Source: Eledone cirrhosa
Taxonomy: Eukaryota > Mollusca > Cephalopoda > Octopoda > Eledonidae
Assembly: GCA_964016885.1 (NCBI GenBank)
Contig: OZ024746.1
Location: 101,101,589-101,165,588 of the forward strand
DNA length: 64,000 nt
Direction of reading: 5' to 3'
Shown here: piece after piece, positions 48,421 to 59,345 of the stretch
Layout of the letters: every line of letters begins with the position of its first letter
Numbering within the stretch: the stretch's first letter is position 1
Notes under the pieces: model-generated
Told to the model about the DNA's origin: nothing
The model's input: only the letters and a program-made list of their open reading frames with translations
Databases searched by the model: none
Translations under genes and position numbers: made by a program

Positions 48421-49195
48421 GTATGTAGAACTAGGTGAGTAACTGGTCAAATTTGTGATAAGCAGGGAGAAGGGAGAGGAAAGGAGAAGGGTGGGGTGGG
48501 GAACAGAGAATAGTAGGTATCTATACAGGTTAGGGGTCAGGGAAAAGAAATAATGTGGGTGGGTAATGTGTCAGAGAAGGGATAGGGGTGAAACTATCTC
48601 CAACGACAACCTGATGCAGTCTGCGACTAACCCAGGCTCTGCTGCACTTTGGGCCGACGAGGGTAAACTCTCAAATATCGGACGCTCTCCGACAGGTTTG
48701 TAGTTGAGCCCCTAGCAGTGGAAACTTCTGGTTTTCTTGGCCCTATGGCTACCTCTCTACTTACCACCGTTGGCATTTGACCACTTATGTCGTCTGTGAA
48801 GCTCAACATTCTATTTGACCAGTTTTTCCTTGGTCTTCTTCCACATGTATCTCCCTCTAATAGAAAACAAGTCTCATCTAGCACACCTCATCCATTCACA
48901 TCACATTCTTGATAGTACAGCTGATAACATTGATCCACTCTCAATGCAGTAGAACTCCACCTTCCATCCAATCAACCATACTTCCTTTCTCCAGTCTTTA
49001 CCTTCAACATAAATGATAGTATATCTTATTATCATAAAACATCTGGATTGTCTGTCTCTTAGGTAGAATCATGTCTAAATAAATATTGGGAGTTTGAGGA
49101 AACAAGTGCTAGTACTGCTCACAGAAATTAGCCCAATAAAATGATTTCTAATTTGGGCTCAAAGTCAATTTTTTTTTTTCACCAGTTAGTTATAT
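48421..49195 (-). other. Possible transposable-element remnant
   Basis: The minus strand from about 48,884 to 48,627 is open for 85 codons with GDTCGRRPRKNWSNRM, VSREVAIGPRKPEVS and TARGSTTNLSESVRYLRV. The GRRPRK.W word resembles LINE ORF2 C-termini, but I cannot assign a family. The rest of the stretch has nothing recognisable. Confidence 0.35.
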
Positions 49196-49199
49196 TGCA

Positions 49200-49385
49200 A
49201 GGCGCCAAATTGGTTAGAAGTCATTAGAACATTGGATAGAATGCTTTGTAGTATACATTCCTGCAATCTGAGTTCAAATCCCACCAAAGTCAACTTTGAT
49301 TTTCATCCTTTCAAGGTCGATAAAAAAGTAGCAGTCAAGTACTGGGTTTGATTCTTCCTCTATATCTCTTTTTCACTTCTTTTCT
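49200..49385 (+). mobile_element. tRNA-headed SINE, family C (diverged)
   Basis: The words gcgccaaattggttagaagt, gagttcaaatcccaccaaag, tttcatcctttcaaggtcga and agtactgggtttgatt follow the family C order. The A-box region is altered. Confidence 0.75.
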
Positions 49386-49582
49386 GACACTCTTCCTTTC
49401 TGGAAGAAATCTGCGGTACTCAGACCTGAGAGGAGATGGGCTTCGTCAAGTATAAAAACATGCCCTAAGAAATGCTGCATATCAATACGACACATAACTC
49501 CCTCAGGATTTATAGGTTCATACATACAGAAATGCCCAAGACATGCTGTATGTCACAACAACACTCATACAACTCCATCAGA

Positions 49583-49700
49583 AATTCATCATTATCATCG
49601 TTTAATGTCCATTTTACACACTAGCATGGGTTAGACGCGTTGTCCTATCAGAGGTAAGTTGGGTCAGATGACCATGTCTTACTCATATAGAACTGTTTCT
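49583..49700 (-). mobile_element. LINE/SINE tail fragment
   Basis: The inverted tail reads atcattatcatcgtttaatg, cactagcatgggttagacgc and gttgtcctatcag. It ends where the 5' region of the next LINE may begin. Confidence 0.75.
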
Positions 49701-52700
49701 TGTCATTGGATTCTGGCTGTTGATAGAGAGCAGCATGTTTGTAGCACAATCACATGCTGCTTTGATCTGCAGATATCTCTTCAAAGTCCTGTGGCAATGG
49801 GGAAGCAGCGACATATAAAGACCTAATGGAGGTGTGCAGTTGTTAATCTAGATGCAGCTGACTTAAGGCTTATCTAATGTTATGGAGGTATGCAGTTGTT
49901 GCCAGTTTTCAGAATAGGCACTGGCTTGGGTGGAGTTTTTTGTGACTGAGCAGCTCTTTCTTGAGAGACATCTAGAAAAGGTGACCCAAACATTGTCTGT
50001 TCCACTATCAAGCTGGTCAGCAACTTACAGCTGATGGCCATTTATACTGGCAGGGAAAAAGATTAGTAATTTTCAAAAGAATAGAATTACATTGAATGTT
50101 GCTACATAGAATATTAGAACATTTCTTGGCAGGGAATCATCCACAAATCCAGGACACAGAACTGCTATTGTTGGCAGAGAATGGAGCAGGTATAATATTG
50201 ATATAGCTGCTGGCTATACGTTCCTCTGGAAAGGGAAACCAAATGGGAAGAAAAGGAATGGAGGAGTAAGTTTCACTGTCTAGACTGAGGTCACAAATTG
50301 GCTCGCGCAACCACAAAGCATTGGTGATTAAATCATGCATCTGAAAGTTCCTCTTTCTAGGGGACATTTCATGACTGTCATCTCAATAGTAACCAGGAAT
50401 TAATCATTGCTTTTTACTAAGATTTACCAGGGTGTATAACATTGATTCGACATTTGGACAAGATCTTGCTTCTTGGAAATTTCAAAGCATGTGTGGGAAA
50501 GGACAACCACATCTGGAGTGTTTTAGGACATCATGGCATGAGCAAGATGAATGTCAATGGTCTTCTCCTTTTGCACTGAGTTTGAGCTGGTCGTGTGTGA
50601 TACTTTTTTTCAGCAAAAGGAGATCCACAAGGTAACATGGATACACCCAAGATCTAAACATGGACACATCATCACCAGGAAGAGAGACCTCCAGAATATC
50701 TGCTCTGTAAGAGTAATGTGTGGTGTAGAACGTGGTATAGACCACAAACTTGAACATATCAAGATGAAGGTGTAGATCAGAGGAACAGTGAGGGCAACAG
50801 GGGTACAAGTGTAGAAATGTGAGATGCTCTTCAAACGTCGTCTTTGATGGAATTTGGGAAGAGTTTAGAGCACAAGTTTACAGTGTTGGGACTGATGTAC
50901 TTGGTCTTAAGAAGACAAAACACAGAGACTGGTTTGATGATAATGACGCTGCAATCACCATGTTCATTGAAGAAAAGAACAAGCTATATGAGAAGTGCCT
51001 TGTTGCAGAGAGTCCTATGAAAACCACTTTTGAGAAAACCTTCCAAGAAGCTAAATCAAAACATGAAAGATAAAGAATAACTGGTGGTCTGAAGTTTCAG
51101 CAGAGATGCAGAGGGCTTATACCTGCAGAGACCTGAAGGAATTATACAGCATGATAAAGGAAGTGTTTGGTCCACACCCCTCAAAAATGGCACCATTCAA
51201 GTCGAAAGATGGGAACGTCCTCATCAGAGATCCAGCAGGAATTATGAGTCGGTGGACTGAACATTTAAAGATCTGTTTGATAACTCATCTGTAGTTGATG
51301 AGGAAATTATTAATGGACTGCCACAAAGGGAGACTGTAACAGAGATGATGACTGATCCAAGGTCTACTATCAAAGAGATAAACATAGGAAAAGCTCCAGG
51401 TTTGGATGGAATACCTGTTGAGATGATCCGCTTTGGAGGAGACAATGTTGCTATGGCCATTCATGGGCTAGTCTTATCTGTATGGCATGGTGAGCCTGTC
51501 CCTCAAGACTGGGTTGATGCAATTTTACTCTCAATTTACAAGGGCTCCAAGTCGGAATGTGGTAATTATTGTGGTATAAGTCTGCTCGAATCAGTAGGAA
51601 AAGTCTTATCTAAGGTCTTTCTGAATCGTCTAATAAAATGGATCTGCCCTGGTGCCATCCCTGAGACCCAGTGTGGATTCAGAGCTGGGTGGGGTACTAT
51701 AGACATGATTTTCTCAGCACATCAGCAAAGCCTTTGATTCTGTTAAACATAGTGCATTGTGAGTCGTATTGGGGAAACTTGGATGCTCTCATGAGTTTGT
51801 CGGAATATTCAGAAAACTGCATCAAAATATGAAAGCAAAAGTGAACTTCAATGGGACACTTTCAGAGCCAATTTCAGTGGAAAACGGTGTTAAACAAGGT
51901 GACACACCTGCACCCACTCTGTTCTCCATCTACTTTGCCCTGCTGCTGACATGTGCCTTCCAAGACGTCGATTTCTGTGTATACTTGTGAATTAGAACCT
52001 CTGGCAAAGTATTTAATCTAAGACGGTTTAACACCAAATCCCAAACATTTGGCACTCTTGTTACGGAAGTCCTATAAGCTGATATTGCAGATTTTATGGC
52101 TCACACAGTAGAGGACATGCAGTTGATATTGGACACCTTTTCCAATGCATGTATTATGTTTGGGTTAAATATTAGCATAAAAAAAGACAAAGGCCATGTA
52201 CACTCCATCAGTTCAGAAAGTGTGTGGAGCCAGACATTTCCATGAAAGGATAAAGAATTGAGGTGGTGGACAGCTTTGTGTATTTTGGAAGTACACTTAG
52301 AGATGGTACCCTCAATGCTGAAATAGATCACAGCATTGCGAAAGCAAGTCTTGCTTTCGGGAAGCTTGAGAAGCAAGTCTGGTCAAATCACGAGAAACAC
52401 AAAGCTCTCTGTGTGTGAAGTGTGCGTTCTTACAGCCCTGCTATACAGATACGTGGACAACTTACAGGCATCACATCAAGCAGTTGGAAAGATTACATCA
52501 GTATTGTATACAACGCACCCTCAACATCAAGTGGTCCTCTTACACACCTCACGCTGTGGTACTTGAGAAAGTGGGTAGCACCAGTATTGAGAGCAGGGTT
52601 ATTATGAACCAGATGCAATGGGTTGGTCATGTGGTTAGGATGGATGATGGAAGGCTGCTTAAACAGTTATTTTATGGGGAGATGACCAGAAGAAAAAAGC

Positions 52701-53135
52701 CACAGTATAAACCAAAGAAGCGGTTTAAGGATGGTCATAAAAGACAGTCTTAAAACTCTGAAGATTGATCTGGAGAACTGGGAGAGACTGGCTGAAGGCT
52801 GTACATCAAGGAGAAAGATCATCAAATATGGAGGTGATGTCTTCGAGAAATAGTGAGTGGAGCATGCTGTTTTGAAGCGTTCACTTCGTAAGTGGAACTC
52901 AAGTACAATGTCTGTAAATTCCAGCAGGAAATGAGGTGAAATGTGGCTGATTTCTTCTAACAAGCACTGGACTTGTCAAACATCATACGAGACAGGAAGA
53001 AATGGAGCTAATTGTGAGATGGTTCTACTGTCACGTACTCCACGGTACATTTGCTGTGAGTGTGGCTTAATTAGCAGGTCAGCTGATGGACTGACCAGTC
53101 ATGGTATAATACATGAAGACCTACCCCAGCTGGTG
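49701..53135 (+). pseudogene. LINE, second family: endonuclease, RT and zinc-finger C-terminus, broken
   Basis: The endonuclease begins near 50,088 with TLNVATWNIRTFLGR-like sequence carrying a stop. An endonuclease-to-RT linker follows (DTPRSKHGHIIT near 50,645; KTKHRDWFDDNDAAI near 50,915). The RT has IGKAPGLDGIPVEMIRFGGD (near 51,385), GNYCGISLLESVGKVLSKVF, TQCGFRAGWGTIDMIFSAHQ and NGVKQGDTPAPTLFSIYFA; the YxDD box is degraded near 52,075. Then come DGRLLKQLFYGEM (near 52,645) and a C2H2 finger-like end, CCECGLISRSADGLTSHGII (near 53,058). Frame changes occur between pieces, for example near 51,290, 51,735, 51,990 and 52,750. The element resembles those often labelled craniofacial-development-protein-2-like/RTE-type, but the clade is uncertain. 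It is not autonomous. Confidence 0.82.
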
Positions 53136-53915
53136 GACTGACCAGTCATGGTAGAATACATGAAGACCTACCCCAGCTGGTGGACTGACCAGTCATGGTA
53201 GAATACATGAAGACCTACCCCAGCTGGTGGACTGACCAGTCATGGTAGAATACATGAAGACCTACCCCAGCTGGTGGACTGACCAGTCATGGTAGAATAC
53301 ATGAAGACCTACCCCAGCTGGTGGACTGACCAGTCATGGTAGAATACATGAAGACCTACCCCAGCTGGTGGACTGACCAGTCATGGTAGAATACATGAAG
53401 ACCTACCCCAGCTGGTGGACTGACCAGTCATGGTAGAATACATGAAGACCTACCCCAGCTGGTGGACTGACCAGTCATGGTAGAATACATGAAGACCTAC
53501 CCCAGCTGGTGGACTGACCAGTCATGGTAGAATACATGAAGACCTACCCCAGCTGGTGGACTGACCAGTCATGGTAGAATACATGAAGACCTACCCCAGC
53601 TGGTGGACTGACCAGTCATGGTAGAATACATGAAGACCTACCCCAGCTGGTGGACTGACCAGTCATGGTAGAATACATGAAGACCTACCCCAGCTGGTGG
53701 ACTGACCAGTCATGGTAGAATACATGAAGACCTACCCCAGCTGGTGGACTGACCAGTCATGGTAGAATACATGAAGACCTACCCCAGCTGGTGGACTGAC
53801 CAGTCATGGTAGAATACATGAAGACCTACCCCAGCTGGTGGACTGACCAGTCATGGTAGAATACATGAAGACCTACCCCAGCTGGTGGACTGACCAGTCA
53901 TGGTAGAATACAGTC
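53085..53915. repeat. 47-bp minisatellite built from the LINE zinc-finger coding end
   Basis: About 17-18 copies of a 47-bp unit occur (ggactgaccagtcatggtag then aatacatgaagacctacccc then agctggt). Almost no differences between copies are visible; the first has gtataatac for gtagaatac. The unit begins inside the codons for GLTSHG.IHEDLPQLVD of the LINE finger. As 47 is not a multiple of three, each extra copy shifts the frame. Confidence 0.95.
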
Positions 53916-54010
53916 AGTTTTACCATGATACAGACAGTTCAAGTGTCACATATGTGAACCAACCTGCAAAACAAAAGCGGATCTGAAAAGCAATGAAGGG
54001 GTGGCAGTCT
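53916..54010 (+). pseudogene. Second zinc-finger piece of the same LINE after the array
   Basis: After the array the sequence encodes FKCHICEPTCKTKADLKSNE-like residues (tgtcacatatgtgaac onward), a second C2H2-type finger with its final His positions altered. It shows that the array lies between two fingers of one ORF end. Confidence 0.6.
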
Positions 54011-54056
54011 TCTGACAATCAACATAAATATAATTAATCCATCACCAAAGGTTTCA

Positions 54057-54190
54057 GGAAACTAGATGATCCTAACAGAGTCCAGTATACTCACCAGATG
54101 AAATATTTATGTTATGGACATGAGATTTAAAATTAATATCTATTAAAAATGAAAGGGAGGCTGAATTAAAATAATGGAAAAAAATATGTG
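54057..54190. repeat. Left arm of a ~130-bp inverted repeat
   Basis: The arm contains ggaaactagatgatcctaac, agatgaaatatttatgttat and ggacatgagattt. It is an inverted copy of 55,152-55,285 at roughly 85-90% identity by eye. Confidence 0.85.
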
Positions 54191-54239
54191 TATATAAATT
54201 TTATTTTTGTATATTTATTGACACTGACTTATATACGCA

Positions 54240-54310
54240 CGTGCGTATATGTGTGTGTATGTATGTGTATATATATATGTGTGTTTATTATATTTGTATA
54301 TGTGCGCGAT
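54240..54310. repeat. TG/TA microsatellite
   Basis: A short alternating gtgtgtatgtatgtgtatat tract lies just inside the left inverted-repeat arm. Confidence 0.85.
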
Positions 54311-54389
54311 AGCCTCGCCTAGCATTGTATCGTGTTGTTTTTATTTTATTTTCATTTGTCATTTATTATTTATATTTTATCATATGTAC

Positions 54390-54906
54390 TTTATCCCAGT
54401 ACAACCTGTCTCATGGTCGGGTCGTTGGCGACTAGACTGGCAATCCCACCAAGGTTTCTTGGTGAGGAGGGTGACTTTGGACATCCTGCAGGACTAAAAA
54501 CAAAACCTGTCAAAGGGCAAAGGAGCTCTTAAGAGTCAATGGCCATCCAAAATCAACGGGAGAGATGACCCCTTAGCCTTTGTCAAGGCAGAATTCTAGG
54601 AGAAGGAAAACTCTTATATAACACCTGCAACCCTGATGATATCCAATGATGTTGACTTGTTCTTCTTTTTGGTAAATATCATCTTGGTTAAGAGAGTGGG
54701 ACTGGCTTTGTGCAGTGCCTTTGCTCACTATAAAAGCTCACGGCACAGGCATTGCTTTATATCTGGGGATCTCTCTGCACTTGTCGTCACATGGTACCAT
54801 GGGCCCAGCACTATGTGTCAATAATTGTCACAAGTGTAGTGTTTGTACCAGAGCTTTCAAGTCGATGGCTGGACTAAAAAGTCACACTCGTTCAGCGCAT
54901 CAGTAG
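54390..54906 (+). pseudogene. LINE 3'-end ORF piece with C2H2 finger
   Basis: Near 54,800-54,906 the frame reads HKCSVCTRAFKSMAGLKSHT then RSAHQ and a stop, a C2H2 finger with C-x2-C and H-x4-H spacing. This finger type ends many non-LTR ORF2 proteins. The upstream part (54,390-54,600) is open in pieces only and resembles a LINE linker. It lies inside the inverted repeat at 54,057-55,285. Confidence 0.55.
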
Positions 54907-55151
54907 GGGTTCTCCTACATGGATATAAAGTAGTGACCATACTCGAAAACGAGTTGGCAGCCACCATATATATATATACATACGTTATTTATGTGTACGT
55001 ATGTATGTTTATATGTGAACGTACGTATTTTGTGTGTGCATGTATACACACATATATATAAGTATATAAGTATATACATGTGTATGTAGGGATGTGCGCA
55101 TGTATTTTTGTGTATATGTGCATGTATGTACATCTGAATCTGTCTATACAT

Positions 55152-55285
55152 GTATTTTTTCCGTTATTTTATACTCAGCCTCACTTTCATTTTTAATCGA
55201 TATTAATTTCAAATCTTATGTCCATAACATAAATATTTCATCTGATGAGCATACTAGACGTTTCTATTAGGATCGTCTAGTTTCC
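55152..55285. repeat. Right arm of the ~130-bp inverted repeat
   Basis: The arm contains cataacataaatatttcatc and aggatcgtctagtttcc, the inverse of the left arm. The arms are about 960 bp apart. Confidence 0.85.
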
Positions 55286-55411
55286 TAGTAATGGAATAAT
55301 TGTATTGTGTTGTTTATTATGTAATTAAATAGCTCTGTACTATACATAGAGCACTCTTCTTTCCTGCACCTTTTCCTACGGAAATACTTAACATATATAT
55401 ATAAACAACAG

Positions 55412-57565
55412 GAGGTGTTCAAGATTGCGAGGCAGTGTGTCAGAGAGAGTTGTGATGTCATTGGAGAGAAGTGTATCCGGAATGATAAAGGTGAGCTTGC
55501 CCTCACAAGTGCTGAGAAGAAAGATGCATGGAAGAGCCATTATGATAGATTACTAAATGAGGAGAATGCATGGGAAGAAGAGACCCTACCCCAAGTAGAC
55601 CCTATAGAGGGGCCAGCAGTACTAGTCAGCAGTAACGTAGTAAGTAAGGCAATCAAAGATATGAAGATGGGGAAGGCAACCGGCCCATCGGGTATAGCTG
55701 CCGAGATGCTGAAGGCATCTGGGTCTGTAGGTCACACTATAACCACACGTATTGTTAACCAGTTAATACTAGAAGGTGTCATACCAAAAGATTGGTGCAG
55801 TAGCATCATTGTCAACTGCTACAAAGGTAAAGGTGATGCACTAGATAGAGGAAACTATAGAGGTATAAAGCTGACGGACCAGGTCATGAAAATAACAGAA
55901 AGAGTTATAGCACAGTTGATTAGGGACCGGGTGAAACTAGACGAGATGCAATTTGGGTTTGTACCAGGAAGAGGCACCACTGATGCCCTCTTCCTTGTGA
56001 GGCAGTTACAGGAAAAGTACCTAGCGAAAAGTAAGCCACTCTACCTGGCATTTGTCGACCTTGAGAAAGTCTTTGACAGAGTTCCACGTACTGTAATCTG
56101 GTGGGCTCTTAGAAAACTAGGAGTAGATGAATGGCTTGTGAAAGCGGTACAAGCCATGTATAGGGGAGCAGTCAGCAAAGTTAGGATTAGCAATGAGTAT
56201 AGCGAGGAATTTAGCGTACAGGTTGGGGTCCACCAGGGCTCTGTTCTTAGCCCCCTCCTGTTCATCATAGTCCTGCAGGCAATAACGGAGGAGTTTAAGA
56301 CCGGATGCCCATGGGAACTCCTGTATGCTGATGACCTCGCACTTATAGCTGAATCTATGGTAGAACTAGAGAAGAAATTCCAAACTTGGAAGCAGGGACT
56401 AGAAAGAAAGGGTCTCAAAGTCAACATGACAAAGACTAAGGTCCGTGTAAGTAGACGAGAAAACAGAACCCCGATCCCCTCAGGGAAATGGCCTTGCTCA
56501 GTATGTAGGAACTCCATTCTCTGCCCCAAATGCAAACAATGGGTACACAAGAGATGTAGCGGGATCTCAGGAAGCTTAATTAAGAATGTAGGCTTCACAT
56601 GCAGCAAACAGCCACAGGAAACAAGTACCACCAATCTCTGGGAGGGCTCTGTAGAAACAGTAGACAGCTTCTGCTACCTAGGTGACCGAATTAGCAGCGG
56701 AGGTGGGTGTTCAGAAAGTACAATAACTAGGGTAAGAACGGGATGGAAGAAGTTTAGGGAACTACTACCACTACTAGCTGCAAAAGGCTTCTCCCTCAAA
56801 ATGAAAGGCAGACTGTATGATGCGTGTATCCGAACAGCGATGTTGCATGGTAGTGAGACCTGGGCGCTGAAGGTGGAAGACTTACGTAGATTAGAGAGAA
56901 ACGAAGCCTGTATGCTCCGATGGATGTGTAACAGTAATATACGCGAACGACAAAGCATAAATGAATTGAGAGAGAGACTGAGCATAAGAGGAATCAAATG
57001 CTGTGTGCAGGAGAGGCGGTTGCGCTGATATGGACATGTGATGCGTATGAAGGATGACAGCTGCATAAAAAGGTGCAGAGCACTAGAAGTTGATGGAAAC
57101 CGCGGAGTGGGGAGACCCAAGATGACTTGGGATGAGGTGATAAAAGCCGACCTTACCCAACTACACCTCTCAAAGGCGATGACACACAGCCGTGACCTCT
57201 GGCATCACGCAGTAATACAGAGTACCCGACCTCCCATGGGTACAAGCTGAAGCACATAGACAATATGCCCCCACATCCCCCACCGCAACATGGTCGTGGA
57301 GGTGCCACGGCAAAAAAGCACCCAGCCCACACTGTAAAGTCGATGTGTAGGCGCCACGAAAAAGCACCCAGCACTCACTGTAAATGAGGTTGGTGTTAGG
57401 AAGGGCATCCAGCTGTAGAAATCAAGCCAAATCAGTTCCTGTATGAGCAAGGCATGGTCAGCCGACCAGACACTGCCCACAACAGGACAACCCGTCTAAC
57501 CCATGCTAGCGTGGAAGAACGGACGTAAAACGGTGATGATGATGATGATGATGATGATGAAACTA
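55412..57565 (+). mobile_element. Non-LTR retrotransposon (LINE), long nearly open ORF2 copy, 5' truncated
   Basis: An ORF of 537 codons (55,415-57,028) starts in the linker after the endonuclease (RQCVRESCDVIGEK). The RT region includes KATGPSGIAAEMLK, GNYRGIKLTDQVMKITERVI, MQFGFVPGRGTTDALFLVRQ, AFVDLEKVFDRVP (first Asp), VHQGSVLSPLLFIIVLQAI and ELLYADDLALIAES (catalytic Asp pair). At about residues 355-390 lies a Cys/His insert (CSVCRNSILCPKCKQWVHKR then CSG). The C-terminal domain runs SFCYLGDRISSGGGCSESTI, GSETWALKVEDLRRLERNEA and INELRERLSIRGIK. A single TGA at 57,026-57,028 interrupts it. The same frame then continues through YGHVMRM to DEVIKADLTQLHLSKAMTHS. The 3' tail ends in (gat)n at about 57,565. 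The clade is undecided (RTE- or jockey-like). It lacks the endonuclease and so cannot move by itself. Confidence 0.9.
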
Positions 57566-57859
57566 GCCGTCACCCAGCCTTTGCCCAGGTCTCTAGTGTG
57601 TTCAAATCTATTCATAAGACACCTATAGTCATCTGTCATAATGTCCATTTTCCTTAGAATAAAAGATGTTAAAAGGTATTGAAATAGTGAATAACAATTT
57701 TAAAAATCTATTTAGAATATCTAAATACAGAAAGTAATAAAGAAAATAATAGAAAAATGTATTCTACGGTGGAAATTCTAAAACGTTTACACAACTTCAC
57801 TATATACAATATTTTTAACTGACTCTCACTAGGAGTTACAATCATTTGAAATGAAAGGG

Positions 57860-58185
57860 GACATCTGTTGGTTTTAGTGGTATTGTAGGACATCTGTTGG
57901 TATTAGAGGTATTGTAGGACATCTGTTGGTATTAGAGGTATTGTAGGACATCTGTTGGTTTTAGAGGTATTGTAGGACATCTGTTGGTATTAGAGGTATT
58001 GTAGGACATCTGTTGGTATTAGAGGTATTGTAGGACATCTGTTGGTATTAGAGGTATTGTAGGACATCTGTTGGTATTAGAGGTATTGTAGGACATGTTG
58101 GTATTAGAGGTATTGTAGGACATGTTGGTATTAGTGGTATTATAGGACATCTGAAGGTATTAGCGGTATTCTAGGTATACTATGT
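57860..58185. repeat. 29-bp minisatellite (gtaggacatctgttgg)
   Basis: About ten copies of a 29-bp unit occur (ggacatctgttggtattaga plus ggtattgta). Two late copies lack ct of catct, and the last ones drift. The array touches the C-terminal coding end of the Helitron relic that follows. Confidence 0.93.
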
Positions 58186-58642
58186 CTCCCTTACAACATC
58201 CAGTGAGGATTTTGTCTTCAATAACATGAAGCTGTAGTTCAGTCACAACCATGTGTCCTATTGCACTTCTTGGCTGATCACGGTTTTTGAGGAGCATGGT
58301 GACTACACCTTTCTTCAATGGTTCCCTTCTGTTGAGAAATTCAAGAGGATAATGGATAGCATCGTCCTCGTCGACAACTTTATCAATAGATTTATAGGTC
58401 TTGCTACCTCTAGGGATCATTTGTGAGAGATTTTTGTTGATGACATTCACTGTGATGTTTTTTGGGGGCAAGTATTGCTCTTTCACACAGCCAATCCTCA
58501 CTGGAATGTTGTATTTCAAAATTGGGGAACACTTGATTAATTAAGCTATCAGCACTTTCCACAACAGTACACAATGATGAAGGATCAAAACATCCTTCAG
58601 TATCAAGGGATATTTTGCCTTCACCAAGTTTCAGAAGCATGG
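58158..58642 (-). pseudogene. Helitron Rep-helicase relic (Pif1-like C-terminus)
   Basis: The minus strand reads LLKLGEGKISLDTEGCFDPS, SADSLINQVFPNFE and CERAILAPK, then shifts frame and continues NVINKNLSQMIPRGSKTYKS, YPLEFLNRREPLKKGVVTML and LQLHVIEDKILTGCCKGDIV. This is the C-terminal part of the Pif1-type helicase domain of animal Helitrons. The typical motif LxNGTR is damaged (RSAIGHMV). One frame shift near 58,440-58,500 is clear. The Rep domain is absent. Confidence 0.85.
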
Positions 58643-59345
58643 ACTAGGTGCTTTTTGTTGACACCTACATGACCACTTTACAGTGTGGACAGGGTGCTTT
58701 TTGTCATGATACCTACATGACCACTTTACAGTGTGGACAAGGTGCTTTTTGTCATGTCACCTACATGCCCACTTTACAGTGTGCTTTTTGTTGTCACCTT
58801 CATGACCACTTTACAGTGTAGACTGGGTGCTTTTTGTTGTGACACCTACATGACCACTTTACAGTGTGGGCTGGGTGCTTTTTGACGTGACATCTACACG
58901 ACTACTTTACAGTGTGGACAGGGTGTTTTTTGTTGACACCTACATGACCACTTTACAATGTGGACACGGTGCTTTTTGTTGTGTTACTTACATGATCACT
59001 TTACAGTGTGGATAGGGTGTTTTTTGTTGACACCTACATGACCACTTTACAATGTGGACAGGGTTCTTTTTGTTGTGTCACCTACATGACCACTTTACAG
59101 TGTAGACAGGGTTCTTTTTGTTGTGTCACTTACATGACCACTTTACAATGTGGACAGGGTGCTTTTTGTCGTGACACCTACATGACCACTTTACAATGTC
59201 GACAGAGTGTTTTTTTGTCAGCGGGGAAGGTAGATATAAGATGTGGCTGAGGAGTGAGGTGTTATGGGAGGTGAAGGTGCATACTAAATGTATGCTTCAA
59301 CCCATGCATCATCTTTGAGAGGTGCAAGTGTGCGAAGTCAGTTTT
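58643..59345 (-). repeat. 48-bp array expanded from the LINE/SINE tail
   Basis: About a dozen copies of a 48-bp unit, acctacatgaccactttaca then gtgtggacagggtgcttttt then gt(c/t)(a/g)tgac, run to about 59,220. The same block occurs one to three times inside the LINE tails at 13.42, 26.53, 27.38 and 57.29 kb. The last part (59,230-59,345) returns to the tail and the LINE coding end (ctttgagaggtgcaagtgtg), so this is an expanded tail in minus orientation. Confidence 0.85.

Noticed and set aside
48127..48450. 107-codon minus-strand frame over the TG/TA microsatellite and its start of exon
   Set aside because: It reads the microsatellite and then the TRIM exon out of frame; the acceptor at 48,194 and the 617-codon frame explain the region.
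56041..56634. 197-codon minus-strand open frame
   Set aside because: It is the antisense shadow of the LINE reverse transcriptase and shows no family features.
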